DNA of 64,000 nt from Dehalococcoidia bacterium (GCA_023228825.1 JALOAL010000004.1:124001-188000), one strand, 5' to 3'; positions 35,670-44,425 are shown, numbered from the stretch's first letter. Program-made: numbers and translations. Notes: generated by a model not told the origin, from the letters alone.

Positions 35670-36746
35670 TCAGGCGACGTGCATCACGGTGGAGTGGAAG
35701 CGTTCGAGGACGTGGCCGGTGAAGAGGTTCGCGATCAACTCGCCGCGGCTGTTGACTTCGGCCTTCTCGTAGATCGCCTTCACGTAGTCGCGGACGGTGT
35801 GCGGGGAGATGAGCAGTTCGTCTGCGATGTCCTTGCTGGAGAGGCCGCGGCAGAGGAGGAGGACCACCTCGGTCTCGCGCTCGGTGAGGCCGTAGGACTC
35901 GAGCAGGATCGGGATGAGGTCGTGCGGGCGCGCCGTCTCCACGGTGACGGCCACCGAGCCCGACGTGCCTTCCAGCGGCGAGACGTGCAAGCGCAGCCAG
36001 CGGCCGCTCTGGCCGCGGACCCGCGTGGTAAGTGTGCCGCCGTTGCCGCTCCAGCGCGCCCGGGCGCACGCGACGCGGACCACCCCGGGGAGTGGCAGTT
36101 CATCGATGTCCTGGGTGCGGAGATCTTCCATGACCTCGCGTCCCCCCTCGGTGATGTCCACGATCCGGTCGTCGCCGTCCAGGACGACCACGACGGGTGG
36201 TTGGCTGATCGCCTCGTGGACCAGGCGTCCCAGTGCCCGGCGCAGGGCGGTGGTCGCGACCGAGGTGAGTTCGCGGCACGACGCCAGTTCTTCCGATGTG
36301 AACGGCCCGGCGCCGGCGGGGCGCAGGAATGCCGCCACGGCAAGGCAGGATGACCCGGACATGAAGACGATGCGCATTTCGTCCGATGCGCCGAGCGGTG
36401 CGTACATGTCCCGGTATCGGGGGCTGCGAGACAGTTCGCCGTCTGTGGCATCGGAAAGCGTGGCCACCGGGTCGACGCGTCGGGCGAGGTCAGCGAACTT
36501 GATGAAGTCCGGGATCAGCAGTTCGGCGTCCCAGAAGGGGCCGCAGGCCTTGGGCGAGAAGCCCTCCACAATGCCACCAGAGGGCAGCATTGTCTCCGGA
36601 TCGGTGGTCATCAGCGCGCAACAGTCGAAGAGCGCTACCTGATGGAACGCGGCCGCTATCTCGGCGCACAGATCGTTCACCGATAACTCGCGCCGGTCGG
36701 CCGCCTCTATCCGCCTGCATGCCTGATCCAGTGTGAGTACGCCCAT
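35670..36746 (-). CDS. LuxR-type transcriptional regulator with GAF/PAS-like sensor region
   Basis: A 358-residue regulator. The C-terminal LuxR/GerE helix-turn-helix is clear: LTERETEVVLLLCRGLSSKDIADELLISPHTVRDYVKAIYEKA (about residues 283-325). The N-terminal 200 residues look like a GAF-type sensor and the middle carries a PAS-like segment (VVVVLDGDDRIVDITEGGREVME). ATG 36746 is used; longer starts are possible. A palindrome (36783-36800) and tandem repeats lie just upstream, in the divergent region with the ScyD-like gene. Confidence 0.85.
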   Translation of the reverse strand: MGVLTLDQACRRIEAADRRELSVNDLCAEIAAAFHQVALFDCCALMTTDPETMLPSGGIVEGFSPKACGPFWDAELLIPDFIKFADLARRVDPVATLSDATDGELSRSPRYRDMYAPLGASDEMRIVFMSGSSCLAVAAFLRPAGAGPFTSEELASCRELTSVATTALRRALGRLVHEAISQPPVVVVLDGDDRIVDITEGGREVMEDLRTQDIDELPLPGVVRVACARARWSGNGGTLTTRVRGQSGRWLRLHVSPLEGTSGSVAVTVETARPHDLIPILLESYGLTERETEVVLLLCRGLSSKDIADELLISPHTVRDYVKAIYEKAEVNSRGELIANLFTGHVLERFHSTVMHVA

Positions 36747-36782
36747 GGACGGGACTCTAGCCACATCCTGAAGGACTGTCGC

Positions 36783-36800
36783 CCCCCTCACTTGAGGGGG
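36783..36800. promoter_or_regulatory. 18-bp palindrome upstream of LuxR-type gene
   Basis: CCCCCTCACTTGAGGGGG: perfect 8-bp arms around CT, 37 nt before the regulator start. It could be an operator or the start of a transcript hairpin. Confidence 0.45.
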
Positions 36801-36836
36801 ATGCACCCCACCCTTACGGGGTAGCGAACGAGCCTG

Positions 36837-36868
36837 CCATGCGCCAGAATTCCCATACGCCAGAATTC
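36837..36868. repeat. Tandem 16-bp repeat, first set
   Basis: CCATGCGCCAGAATTC followed at once by CCATACGCCAGAATTC (15 of 16 identical) in the LuxR/ScyD-like divergent region. Confidence 0.7.
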
Positions 36869-36892
36869 AGGGAGCCGACCGCCGTCATATGC

Positions 36893-36924
36893 TGGCGGTT
36901 GTCGTTGGTGGCGGTTGTCGGTGG
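36893..36924. repeat. Tandem 16-bp repeat, second set
   Basis: TGGCGGTTGTCGTTGG followed at once by TGGCGGTTGTCGGTGG (15 of 16 identical), 24 nt after the first tandem pair and unrelated to it in sequence. Confidence 0.7.
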
Positions 36925-37005
36925 CTGGGTGTGCCGCTGCGACATCCGCTCCCTGACTGTCCAATACGGTCCCTCCGAGGCGGCCGTCACCCGGAAGGAC
37001 TCACG

Positions 37006-38277
37006 ATGAGAACTACACGACCGCTCTCCCGGATGCGCCGGGCGTTGCTGGGCGCGACCACGCTGTTCCTGCTGGGCGGCCTCGTGGCGTCGGCGCAACC
37101 GGCCCCTCCCGGCGAGGTGGTGGCCGCAGGCCTGGATCATCCGCGTGGGCTGACCGCAGACGGCGACGACGTGCTGATCGCGGAACTGGGCGCGGGCCGC
37201 GTGCTGCGCCTGGCGCCGGACGGCTCCACCAGCGTCCTGGCGACCGGACTGCCCACCACCGTCTTCTTCAACGCCGCCTCGGGCAGTGACGAGCCGGGCG
37301 GCCCGTCTGCCGTGGTGCCCGTGGCGGGTGGATACGCCGTCGCGGTCTCCGAGGCGGACACGGGCGCGTTCCAGTCCGTCTACTACGTCCAGGCGGACGG
37401 CACGCAGGTGCGCATCGCTGACCTGGGCGCGTACGAGGCGGAGCACAACACGGACGGCGACACCACCCCGGACGGGGATCCGGAGTTGCTGTCGAACCCC
37501 TACAGCATCGTGACGGACGGGGCAGGGGGGCTGTACGTCGCGGACTCTGGAGCGAACGCGGTGCTGCACATCAGCGCCGACGGGACGGTGAGCCCGTTCG
37601 CGGTCTTCCCGGACCGAGAGAACCCGTTGTTCCCGGACTTCGGCCCGCCGACCATGGACCAGGTGCCCACCGGCATGGTGGCCGGCCCGGACGGGGCGCT
37701 GTATGTCACCACGCTGACCGGCTTCCCCTTCCCGCAAGGCGGCGCGGTGGTCTACCGCCTGAGTGACGACGACGGCAACGGCGACGCCCTGGGCGACGGC
37801 GAGATGACGGTCTTCGCCTCTGGCCTGACCGCCGCCACGGACCTGGCCTTCGATGTGGACGGCAGCCTGCTGGTGACGCAGTTCACCGCAGACATGCTGG
37901 CCGAGAACGTCCCCGGGCAGGTGGTGCGCGTCCGCGACGGCGACGTCCAGGTGGTGGTGGACGGCCTCATCACGCCGACGAACCTGGTCGTGACCGCTTC
38001 CGGCCGCGTGCTGGTCAGCCAGGCCTTCGCCGGGCTGGTCTCCGACGTCACGGACCTGGTGCGCGCCACCCCGGAGGATGGTTCCGAGGGCGCCCCGGCG
38101 GACGACACCGAGGACTCGGGCGCCACGCCGGAGTCGGGCACGCCCGCGCCGGCCGCGTCCGGCCACGGAGCGCTGATCGCTTCGGGCGGATCGATGTCGG
38201 CGGTGTGGCTGGCCCTCGCCGTGGCGGTCGGGCTGGTGGCGCTGCGGGGTGTGGTGAGCCGCAGCGAGCGGGCATAA
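37006..38277 (+). CDS. ScyD/ScyE-like secreted beta-propeller protein with C-terminal membrane anchor
   Basis: A 423-residue exported protein. Signal peptide at residues about 10-33 (ALLGATTLFLLGGLVASAQ). The body has repeated NHL/ScyD-type blades: LDHPRGLTADGDDVLIAELGAGRVLRL, NPYSIVTDGAGGLYVADSGANAVLHI, VPTGMVAGPDGALYVTTLTGFPF and ATDLAFDVDGSLLVTQF. A Thr/Pro/Glu linker and a C-terminal helix (SAVWLALAVAVGLVALRG) with a basic end suggest membrane anchoring. ATG 37006 has GGAAGGA upstream; a longer reading from 36889 would cross the tandem repeats. Confidence 0.85.
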   Translation: MRTTRPLSRMRRALLGATTLFLLGGLVASAQPAPPGEVVAAGLDHPRGLTADGDDVLIAELGAGRVLRLAPDGSTSVLATGLPTTVFFNAASGSDEPGGPSAVVPVAGGYAVAVSEADTGAFQSVYYVQADGTQVRIADLGAYEAEHNTDGDTTPDGDPELLSNPYSIVTDGAGGLYVADSGANAVLHISADGTVSPFAVFPDRENPLFPDFGPPTMDQVPTGMVAGPDGALYVTTLTGFPFPQGGAVVYRLSDDDGNGDALGDGEMTVFASGLTAATDLAFDVDGSLLVTQFTADMLAENVPGQVVRVRDGDVQVVVDGLITPTNLVVTASGRVLVSQAFAGLVSDVTDLVRATPEDGSEGAPADDTEDSGATPESGTPAPAASGHGALIASGGSMSAVWLALAVAVGLVALRGVVSRSERA

Positions 38278-38287
38278 GGAGACGCGC

Positions 38288-38746
38288 GTGACCGTGCACA
38301 CGTGGCTACTGCTCTTCCATATCGGTTTCGCAGTGGTCTGGCTCGGTGGGGCAACGGTCATGGCGATCCTCGCGCTGCGGTTCCAGGTGGGGCGGCGCTG
38401 GGACGAACTGGCGCGGCTCGGGCAGGACATCGAGTGGCTGGGCCTGCGGGTGTTCACGCCCGTGTCGCTGGTCACGATGGCGCTCGGGGTGGCGCTGGTG
38501 CTGGAGACGGACTGGAGTTTCGGCACGCTCTGGATCCAGGCGGCGCTGGGGCTCTACCTGACCTCGTTCCTCATCGGCGCCGGCTTCCTCGGCCCGCAGT
38601 CCGGCAAGGTGGGCCGCCTCATCCAGGAGGTCGGCGCCGAGGCCCCGCAGGCGCAGGCGAAGATCTCGAGGCTGCTGCTGGTCTTCCGCCTGGACCTGCT
38701 GGTCGTCTTCAGCATCCTGCTGATGATGATCTGGAAGCCTGTCTGA
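38288..38746 (+). CDS. DUF2269-like four-helix membrane protein
   Basis: A 152-residue membrane protein with about four helices: WLLLFHIGFAVVWLGGATVMAIL, the VFTPVSLVTMALGVALVL helix, LWIQAALGLYLTSFLIG and LDLLVVFSILLMMIW. The His near residue 11 and the WLGG motif resemble DUF2269 / CopD-like proteins. GTG start with AAGGAG, 10 nt after the ScyD-like gene, so co-transcribed. Confidence 0.75.
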   Translation: MTVHTWLLLFHIGFAVVWLGGATVMAILALRFQVGRRWDELARLGQDIEWLGLRVFTPVSLVTMALGVALVLETDWSFGTLWIQAALGLYLTSFLIGAGFLGPQSGKVGRLIQEVGAEAPQAQAKISRLLLVFRLDLLVVFSILLMMIWKPV

Positions 38747-38764
38747 CACCGACCGTCGGGGGGG

Positions 38765-40075
38765 CTACTCACTCTCCTTCGGCGCCCGGGATGAACGTTC
38801 CTGGGCGCTGAAGGTGGGGCCTTCTCCGAGCGAGAGGCCCATCTCGCGGGCGACGGTGTTGAAGATGCCCACTGCCATCGTCGAGCGCTCCGTGGCGGCC
38901 CGCCACTGGTAGAGGTCACCCCGGATCGCCCTGACTCCCTCGTGGTCGGGGGCGGCCAGCCAGGCCCAGTCCGCCAGGTGGCAGGCGAGGCGCAGGTTGC
39001 CGTCCGCCGCTAGTGCCCGGGCGCGCTCGGCGAGGGCTTCCGGGGAGCCAGCGAGGCTGGCGACCATCGTGGCCAGTTCCTGGTCCGGTGCGGGCTTGAG
39101 GTGCGAGGGGAGCCCGTCGTACCAGCCGCCGTACAGTCGCCAGATGTTGCGCACGATGAAGTCCGGCTCGTCGTAGACCGGCTGCAGGTACGGCCGGTGC
39201 GCGAGGTCCTCCGGGGGCTGCACCCGGTCGAGCACCTCGTCCAGGCGGAGGCCCTCGTTCATCGCGGCGAGGGTCTGCTCCTCGATCGTCTCGAGGTAGC
39301 GTGCGGTGTCTTCCAGGGCCTGCCGGATCCGCTCTGCGCCGACGATGGGGGCGCCGTGGCCCGGCAGCAGCAGTTCGGCGCCGGTTGCCGCCATGCGACG
39401 CAGGGCGGCAGCCCACTCGCCGGCGAAGCGCTGGACCTTCTGCGGGTTGCCGGCGTTGGGGACGACCCACACGAAGAGGTCACCGGTGGCCAGTACCTTT
39501 CGGTCGGCGGCGTACACCCAGGTGGCGTCGTCGGTCTCGCCTCGGGCGTGGTGCAGATCGAACCGTTCGCCACCGACCGTCAGGGTGAGTTCCTGAGCGT
39601 ACGTGGTGTCCGGGTAGATGTGATCCGTGGGCCACGAGGGCGTGCCGGCTCCGCCGCGGAACTGGCGGATGTTGATGACGCCGTTGTAGCCCTCCGTCCT
39701 GGCGTATCGCTCGAAGCGGGCGGGCACGGCCTCGTGGGCGACGACCTGCACGGACCGTCCTCCGCGCTCCTTCGCGTCGGCCTGGTAGAGGTCTGCGCCC
39801 CAGACGTGGTCGTGGTGCCCGTGCGAGTAGATGATCGTGTGGGCGGGCCGGTCGACGGCTTCGCGGAGTTGTTCGAACTTCACTCGCGCGTTGTTCTTGG
39901 CGCCGGGGTCGACGATGACCAGCCCCTCGTCCGTGTCGAACGCCGCCATGTTCGCGAAGGACGAGGCGAACCAGGTGCGCGGTGCGACCTCCTCGAGCAC
40001 GTTCAGCGCGCGCCAGGGGTGTCCCGCCCCGTCGCCGTTCCAGGCTTGCTCGGCGTGATCCAGGATGCTTCCCAC
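38765..40075 (-). CDS. Metallo-beta-lactamase-fold hydrolase, alkylsulfatase-like
   Basis: A 436-residue hydrolase. The metallo-beta-lactamase motif is SHGHHDHVWGADLY (HxHxDH, about residues 85-98), with HARGETDDATWVY and LPGHGAP further on as metal ligands. After about residue 300 an alkylsulfatase dimerisation-type helical domain is likely (IWRLYGGWYDGLPSHLKPAP, LAERARALAADGNLRLACHLADWAWLAAPDH). GTG 40075 with GGAAGGAG upstream. It is shorter than SdsA1-type secreted enzymes and has no signal peptide. Role: probably hydrolysis of a sulfate ester or a related substrate in the cytoplasm. Confidence 0.82.
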   Translation of the reverse strand: MGSILDHAEQAWNGDGAGHPWRALNVLEEVAPRTWFASSFANMAAFDTDEGLVIVDPGAKNNARVKFEQLREAVDRPAHTIIYSHGHHDHVWGADLYQADAKERGGRSVQVVAHEAVPARFERYARTEGYNGVINIRQFRGGAGTPSWPTDHIYPDTTYAQELTLTVGGERFDLHHARGETDDATWVYAADRKVLATGDLFVWVVPNAGNPQKVQRFAGEWAAALRRMAATGAELLLPGHGAPIVGAERIRQALEDTARYLETIEEQTLAAMNEGLRLDEVLDRVQPPEDLAHRPYLQPVYDEPDFIVRNIWRLYGGWYDGLPSHLKPAPDQELATMVASLAGSPEALAERARALAADGNLRLACHLADWAWLAAPDHEGVRAIRGDLYQWRAATERSTMAVGIFNTVAREMGLSLGEGPTFSAQERSSRAPKESE

Positions 40076-40122
40076 GGTGTCTCCTTCCGACGGGGCTCGC
40101 GGTTCCGCGTGCCGCAGCCTCG

Positions 40123-40578
40123 TTATTTCTCGTGCAACCCGGACGGCGGCGGCGGGCTCCAGCCCGTCGGGCGCGGCAGTACGAGGCCAAACCGGGTGTG
40201 GAGGTCGTCCAGCACCTGGAGTAGGGCCCGGTCGTCCTCGATGGGCTCCAGCGGCACGGTCACCTGGGTGCCGCCGAACGCGCGGACGATATCCCCGTCG
40301 TCGTCGACCACGTGGTCGGGCGCGTGGGGGATGCCGAGTTCGGCCAGCCGTTCGCGGTGACGGGAGAGCGGCTTCTCGTAGCAGTCCACGATGAACTCGC
40401 GCAGGTCGTAGGTGTACGCCACTTCCCAGCGCACGCCCGCGCCGGACCACAGGTAGACCTCGGCGCCGGCGGAGGCGACGGACGCGATCACCTCGCGGGC
40501 GAACGGGCGCAGACGCTTGTTCCAGGTCAGCAGCGTGTCGTCCACGTCGAAGTAGACGAGCAGCGGCCCGCTGCTCAC
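40123..40578 (-). CDS. HAD-like hydrolase
   Basis: A 151-residue protein with the HAD motif I DVDDTLL (about residues 11-17), motif II-like LWSGAG (about 43-48) and DDDGDIVRAFGG near motif IV. Small, without a cap domain. GTG start. It precedes the alkylsulfatase-like gene by 47 nt on the same strand. Phosphatase activity is likely but substrate unknown. Confidence 0.72.
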   Translation of the reverse strand: MSSGPLLVYFDVDDTLLTWNKRLRPFAREVIASVASAGAEVYLWSGAGVRWEVAYTYDLREFIVDCYEKPLSRHRERLAELGIPHAPDHVVDDDGDIVRAFGGTQVTVPLEPIEDDRALLQVLDDLHTRFGLVLPRPTGWSPPPPSGLHEK

Positions 40579-40683
40579 GCTTCGTCCCGCGCGGCCAGCG
40601 CCTGCGACAGGATGAGGACACGCGCTTCCCTCATGGCATTCGCCTTCTGCCGCCTCCAGCGGCGCTCGTCCCGACGGTGACGG

Positions 40684-41586
40684 CTAGCGACGCTGCCGGT
40701 GGGGGTCCAGCGCGTCGTTGATGGCGTCCGCCAGCAGGTTCAGCGAGAGGAGGAACAGGCCCAGGGCCGCCGCCGGGAAGATGAGCAGGTACGGCAGGTC
40801 AAGGCGTGCCCGAGCGTCGTTGATCAGCGATCCGAGGGATGGGTTGGGCGCCACCGTGCCGATGCCCAGGAAGCCCAGCGCCGCCTCCGCAAGGACTGCG
40901 GTCGCCATGGAGAGGGCGACCTGGACGATGAGCGGCGGCATGGCGTTGATCGAGATATGCCGGAAGATGATGCGCTTGCTGCTGGCGCCCAGCGCCCGCG
41001 CGGCGGTCACGTAGTCCCGAGGGCGCTCTGCCAGCATCTGGCCGCGTGCGAGCCTCGCAAAGTTGGGCCACGCGCCAATACCGAGCGCGAGGGCGACGCT
41101 CTGCAGGCCCACGCCGAACACCGCCAGCAGCCCGATGGCCAGGATCAGGCCCGGAAAGGCCATCATGGTGTCCACGAAGCGCATGATCACGGAGTCCGCG
41201 ATCCCACCCGCGTAGCCGGCGATGAGCCCGAGCGACACTCCCACGACCGTGCCGATGCCCACGGCCACGATGCTGACCATCAGCGATGCACGCAGGCCGT
41301 ACAGGATGCGGCTGAAGAGGTCACGCGAGAGCGCGTCCGTCCCCGCCCAGTGGGCCATGGACGGCGTCTCGAAGCGGCTGCCTCGGAACTGCTCCAGCGG
41401 ATCGTGCGGCGCGATCAGAGGCGCGCCCAGGCCGCCGATGATCAGGGCGAGCAGGATGATCGCCCCGGTCGCTCCCATGGGGTTCTTGAGTAGCACCTCG
41501 CGTGCGGTGCTCCACCACAGGGAGTCGGCGCGGCGCGTGCGGGTCGTCTCGCGCGAGGGCTCCACCCCGACGATTGCTTCGCTCAC
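40684..41586 (-). CDS. Peptide-type ABC transporter permease, DppC-like
   Basis: A 300-residue permease: LLKNPMGATGAIILLALIIGGLGAPLIAP helix, HWAGTDALSRDLFSRILYGLRASL, EAA loop (TAARALGASSKRIIFRHISIN) and ALGFLGIGTVAPNPSLG. The GTG start abuts the dppB stop directly. Last gene of the third transporter unit; no ATPase follows. Confidence 0.93.
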   Translation of the reverse strand: MSEAIVGVEPSRETTRTRRADSLWWSTAREVLLKNPMGATGAIILLALIIGGLGAPLIAPHDPLEQFRGSRFETPSMAHWAGTDALSRDLFSRILYGLRASLMVSIVAVGIGTVVGVSLGLIAGYAGGIADSVIMRFVDTMMAFPGLILAIGLLAVFGVGLQSVALALGIGAWPNFARLARGQMLAERPRDYVTAARALGASSKRIIFRHISINAMPPLIVQVALSMATAVLAEAALGFLGIGTVAPNPSLGSLINDARARLDLPYLLIFPAAALGLFLLSLNLLADAINDALDPHRQRR

Positions 41587-42534
41587 TTAACTCTCCAGCC
41601 GGATGCGGGGGTCTACCACCCCGTACAGCAGGTCGGCAATCAGGTTGACCAGGATGAACACGCTCACCAGGACCAGCAGCGTGCCCTGGATCGTGGGGAT
41701 GTCCCGCGCCTGCACGGAGTCCACCACCACGCGGCCCAGGCCCGGGCGCGAGAACACGCGCTCGATCACCACGGAGCCGGTGAGGATGCTGGCCACCTGC
41801 AGGCCGGAGAGCGTGATGGTGGGGATCAGGGAGTTCTTCAGCACGTGGCGGACCACCACCACGCGCTCCGCCAACCCCTTCGCCCGTGCGGTCATCACGT
41901 ACTGCTGTTGCGTGACCTGGGAGACCGCCGTGCGCGTGTAGCGCGCCAGGACTGCGGCCTGCGTGAGGCCGAGCGTGAGGGCGGGGAGGATCAGCGTCTT
42001 GATGCCGGCCACCGGGTCGTCCCAGATCGCCACCCGCCCGCCGATGGGCAGCCAGCCGAAGGTGAACGCCAGCAGCCAGAGCAACACCACGCCGAAGACA
42101 AAGTTCGGGATGGCGATGAACACGACCGTGGAGAGGGAGACGCCCCAGTCCCAGGCGGAGCGCACCTTCACGCCGGCCATGACACCGAAGGAGATCCCCA
42201 GCGTGAGCGTCAGCATGTAGGAGACGGTGGCGAGTTCCAGCGTGGGCAGGGCGTTGATGCGGATCATCTCGGAGACTGGGCGGCCCGTGCGGAACGAGTC
42301 TCCGAGGTCACCCTGTAGGAGGCTCAGCCACCAGTTCTTCAGTTGCACCAGCACCGGCCGGTCCAGGCCCAGGCGCTCCCGGAGGGCCTGCACTTCCTCC
42401 TGCGTGGCTTCGGGGTCGGCCAGGGCGGAGGCCGGGTCGCCGGGGATGAAGTGCAGGAGGCTGAAGACCAGGAGGCTGGCCAGGACCAGCACCGGGACGG
42501 CCTCGATCAGTCGGCGCACGACGTAGCGTCCCAA
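41587..42534 (-). CDS. Peptide-type ABC transporter permease, DppB-like
   Basis: A 315-residue permease: YVVRRLIEAVPVLVLASLLVFSLLHFIPGDP, LGLDRPVLVQLKNW, EAA loop (TARAKGLAERVVVVRHVLKN) and C-terminal DPRIRLES. The TTG at 42534 has AAGGAG (42541-42546) upstream; a reading from 42636 would run through the intercistronic hairpin. Placed after the binding-protein gene. Confidence 0.92.
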   Translation of the reverse strand: MGRYVVRRLIEAVPVLVLASLLVFSLLHFIPGDPASALADPEATQEEVQALRERLGLDRPVLVQLKNWWLSLLQGDLGDSFRTGRPVSEMIRINALPTLELATVSYMLTLTLGISFGVMAGVKVRSAWDWGVSLSTVVFIAIPNFVFGVVLLWLLAFTFGWLPIGGRVAIWDDPVAGIKTLILPALTLGLTQAAVLARYTRTAVSQVTQQQYVMTARAKGLAERVVVVRHVLKNSLIPTITLSGLQVASILTGSVVIERVFSRPGLGRVVVDSVQARDIPTIQGTLLVLVSVFILVNLIADLLYGVVDPRIRLES

Positions 42535-42576
42535 GTTGGCTCCTTGCTGCGGGTCAGTCCCGGACAGTGAGGTTCC

Positions 42577-42607
42577 GGGCCGGGGTGCGGGGGGCGCACC
42601 CCGGCCC
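42577..42607. terminator. Intercistronic hairpin between binding-protein and permease genes
   Basis: GGGCCGGGGTGCG pairs perfectly with CGCACCCCGGCCC around a loop of five G. It lies just after the binding-protein stop and before dppB, so it likely makes the binding-protein message more abundant than the permease message. Confidence 0.65.
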
Positions 42608-42617
42608 AGGGCTCGGG

Positions 42618-44279
42618 CTAGGCGTCCAACCACCACTCGGAGAAGGCGCCCTTCGCCACGGACAGGTTGCCGCCCTCGTCACCCTTGAGCGAGGCGTGCA
42701 TCACCCGGTACTGCTCCGAGGAGACCAGGCCCAGGATCCAGGCGTTGTCCCAGGTCAACCGCTGGTTGAACTCGGTGACCATCTCCGCCAGTTCGGAACT
42801 GCCGAGCGCCGCGCTCTGCATCCGGTCCAGCAGTTGCTCGTAGTCCGTATCCTCGAAGTGCGAGGGGTTCGGCACCGTGTACTGCTGGGCGGCGTTCACC
42901 ATGGAGCCCGGGTGCGCGTAGTTCGCGAAGCCGTGCACCGCCAACCATGCGTTCGACTGGACTGTGCGGTCGCGGATCTGCTCCACAGCGACCGAGGCCT
43001 CCAGGATGACCAACTCCGTCGGCAGCCCGACGGCGTTGAGGTCGTCCTGGAGGTACTGGCCCAGCGTGGCGGCCTCCTGGTCCCCGGCGCCCGCCTGGAT
43101 CGTGATCTGCGTGCCCGCGGCGCCCGCCTCCTCGATGAGCGCGGCCGCCGTGTCCGGGTCGTAGGCGACGCCGGCCGGGAAGTCCTGGTCTGCGTGGTAC
43201 GCGGGCGACTCTGGTGGCCATGGCAGCGTGGTGCCGGCCACCACGCCCTCGGCGAACTCGTCGCTCAGGCGCTGCCGGTCGATCGCCAGCGAGGCCGCGC
43301 GGCGGACACGGACGTCGTCAAACGGCGCCTTGTTGACGACCAGGCCCAGGTAGTTCATCCCGGCCTTACCGCGGGTGACGGCCTTCACGTTGGCGTCGGA
43401 CCGCAGTGCGGCGACGCGGGCGTAACTCATGCCGTCGGCCCAATGCAGTTCGCCACTGCGGATCGCCAGTTCACGTGCTGCGACGTCGGCGTACGGCTTG
43501 CCCTCGATGGCGTCCAAGTAGGGCAGGCCTTCCTGCCAGTAGTTCTCGTTCGCCTCCAGCCGGTAGCCCACGTCCGGCGTGTAGGACGTGAACTTGAACG
43601 GCCCGGTGCCGACCAGGTCCTTCATGTCCGGGATGTTGCGGGCGGTGTCGCGGTCCACAATGCGTGTCAGGCAGAACATGTCCGCCAGTGCCGGACGCGG
43701 GCCATTGAAGATGATGTCCAGCGTACGGTTGTCCGCCACCTTCACCTCGGAGATCCCCTGGGACAGAGGCCCCTTCAACTGGCCGGACGACTCCGCGTTG
43801 GAGAAGAAGTCGATCGAATAGGCCACGTCGTCCGCCGTCAGCGGACGTCCGTTGTGGAACTCCACGCCCTGCCGCAGCACGATGTGCACCGCGCTGCTGT
43901 CCGCGTTCGCCTCGAACGTCTCCGCGAGCACGGGGCGGATTTGGTAGTCCTCCGTGAGTCCGATCAACTGCTCCCAGACGGAGTGCTGGATCGGACGGTT
44001 GCGGATGTTAAAGCCGAAGTTCAGGACGTTGGGGTTCGGCTCGCCGCTGTCCACCAGCAGCGTGCCGCCTCGCTTGATGTCGCTCACCTGTGGGGTGGGG
44101 GTCGGGCTGGCAGTGCCGCCCCCTCCGCCGCCGCTGGACGTCGCGGTGGCGCCCGGGTTGTCGTCGTCGCTGCCGCAGCCGATGAGCGCCGCGCCCGCGA
44201 GGCCGGCGGCCCCGATCGCTCCGCCCTTGAGGAGGCCCCGGCGCGAAAGGTGTCCGGAACCCAAGTCTAGAATGTTCAT
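42618..44279 (-). CDS. Peptide-type ABC substrate-binding lipoprotein (SBP family 5)
   Basis: A 553-residue binding protein. Tat-type signal SRRGLLKGG (about residues 12-20), lipobox ALIGC, Gly-rich linker, then family 5 sequence (RGGTLLVDSGEPNPNVLNFG, VHIVLRQGVEFHNGRPLTADD, LVGTGPFKF, EANENYWQEGLPYLDAIEG). ATG 44279 follows GGAGGGGC. First gene of the third transporter unit; a LacI gene lies upstream on the same strand and operator-like sites at 44292-44307 and 44426-44438. Confidence 0.93.
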   Translation of the reverse strand: MNILDLGSGHLSRRGLLKGGAIGAAGLAGAALIGCGSDDDNPGATATSSGGGGGGTASPTPTPQVSDIKRGGTLLVDSGEPNPNVLNFGFNIRNRPIQHSVWEQLIGLTEDYQIRPVLAETFEANADSSAVHIVLRQGVEFHNGRPLTADDVAYSIDFFSNAESSGQLKGPLSQGISEVKVADNRTLDIIFNGPRPALADMFCLTRIVDRDTARNIPDMKDLVGTGPFKFTSYTPDVGYRLEANENYWQEGLPYLDAIEGKPYADVAARELAIRSGELHWADGMSYARVAALRSDANVKAVTRGKAGMNYLGLVVNKAPFDDVRVRRAASLAIDRQRLSDEFAEGVVAGTTLPWPPESPAYHADQDFPAGVAYDPDTAAALIEEAGAAGTQITIQAGAGDQEAATLGQYLQDDLNAVGLPTELVILEASVAVEQIRDRTVQSNAWLAVHGFANYAHPGSMVNAAQQYTVPNPSHFEDTDYEQLLDRMQSAALGSSELAEMVTEFNQRLTWDNAWILGLVSSEQYRVMHASLKGDEGGNLSVAKGAFSEWWLDA

Positions 44280-44291
44280 ATGCCCCTCCGT

Positions 44292-44307
44292 GAACAATCG
44301 TTACCGC
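44292..44307. promoter_or_regulatory. LacI-type operator-like site upstream of binding-protein gene
   Basis: GAACAATCGTTACCGC, directly followed by AAA. It matches GAGCAAACGATACCGC at 45763-45778 at 13 of 16 positions. It lies 12 nt from the binding-protein start, in a position to block initiation. Confidence 0.5.
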
Positions 44308-44425
44308 AAAAGTCTCCCACTGCTTGTCAAGGGGTGTTATGAGGGGGCTGTCAACAGGGCAGCGAGATCGCCGAGATCGCCCGTGTGGAGAGGCGTGGCC
44401 GGGTCATCCGGACGGCTTGCCATAC

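Noticed and set aside
36814..38526. 570-residue minus-strand ORF
   Set aside because: Antisense shadow of the ScyD-like gene, spanning its promoter repeats; Arg/His-rich and without domains.
40075..40621. N-terminal extension of the alkylsulfatase-like ORF to 618 residues
   Set aside because: It runs through the HAD-like gene in another frame; GTG 40075 has a strong ribosome site and starts the folded domain.
42567..44270. 567-residue plus-strand ORF
   Set aside because: Antisense shadow of the binding-protein gene in high-GC DNA; composition is Arg/Gly/Val-rich with no motifs.
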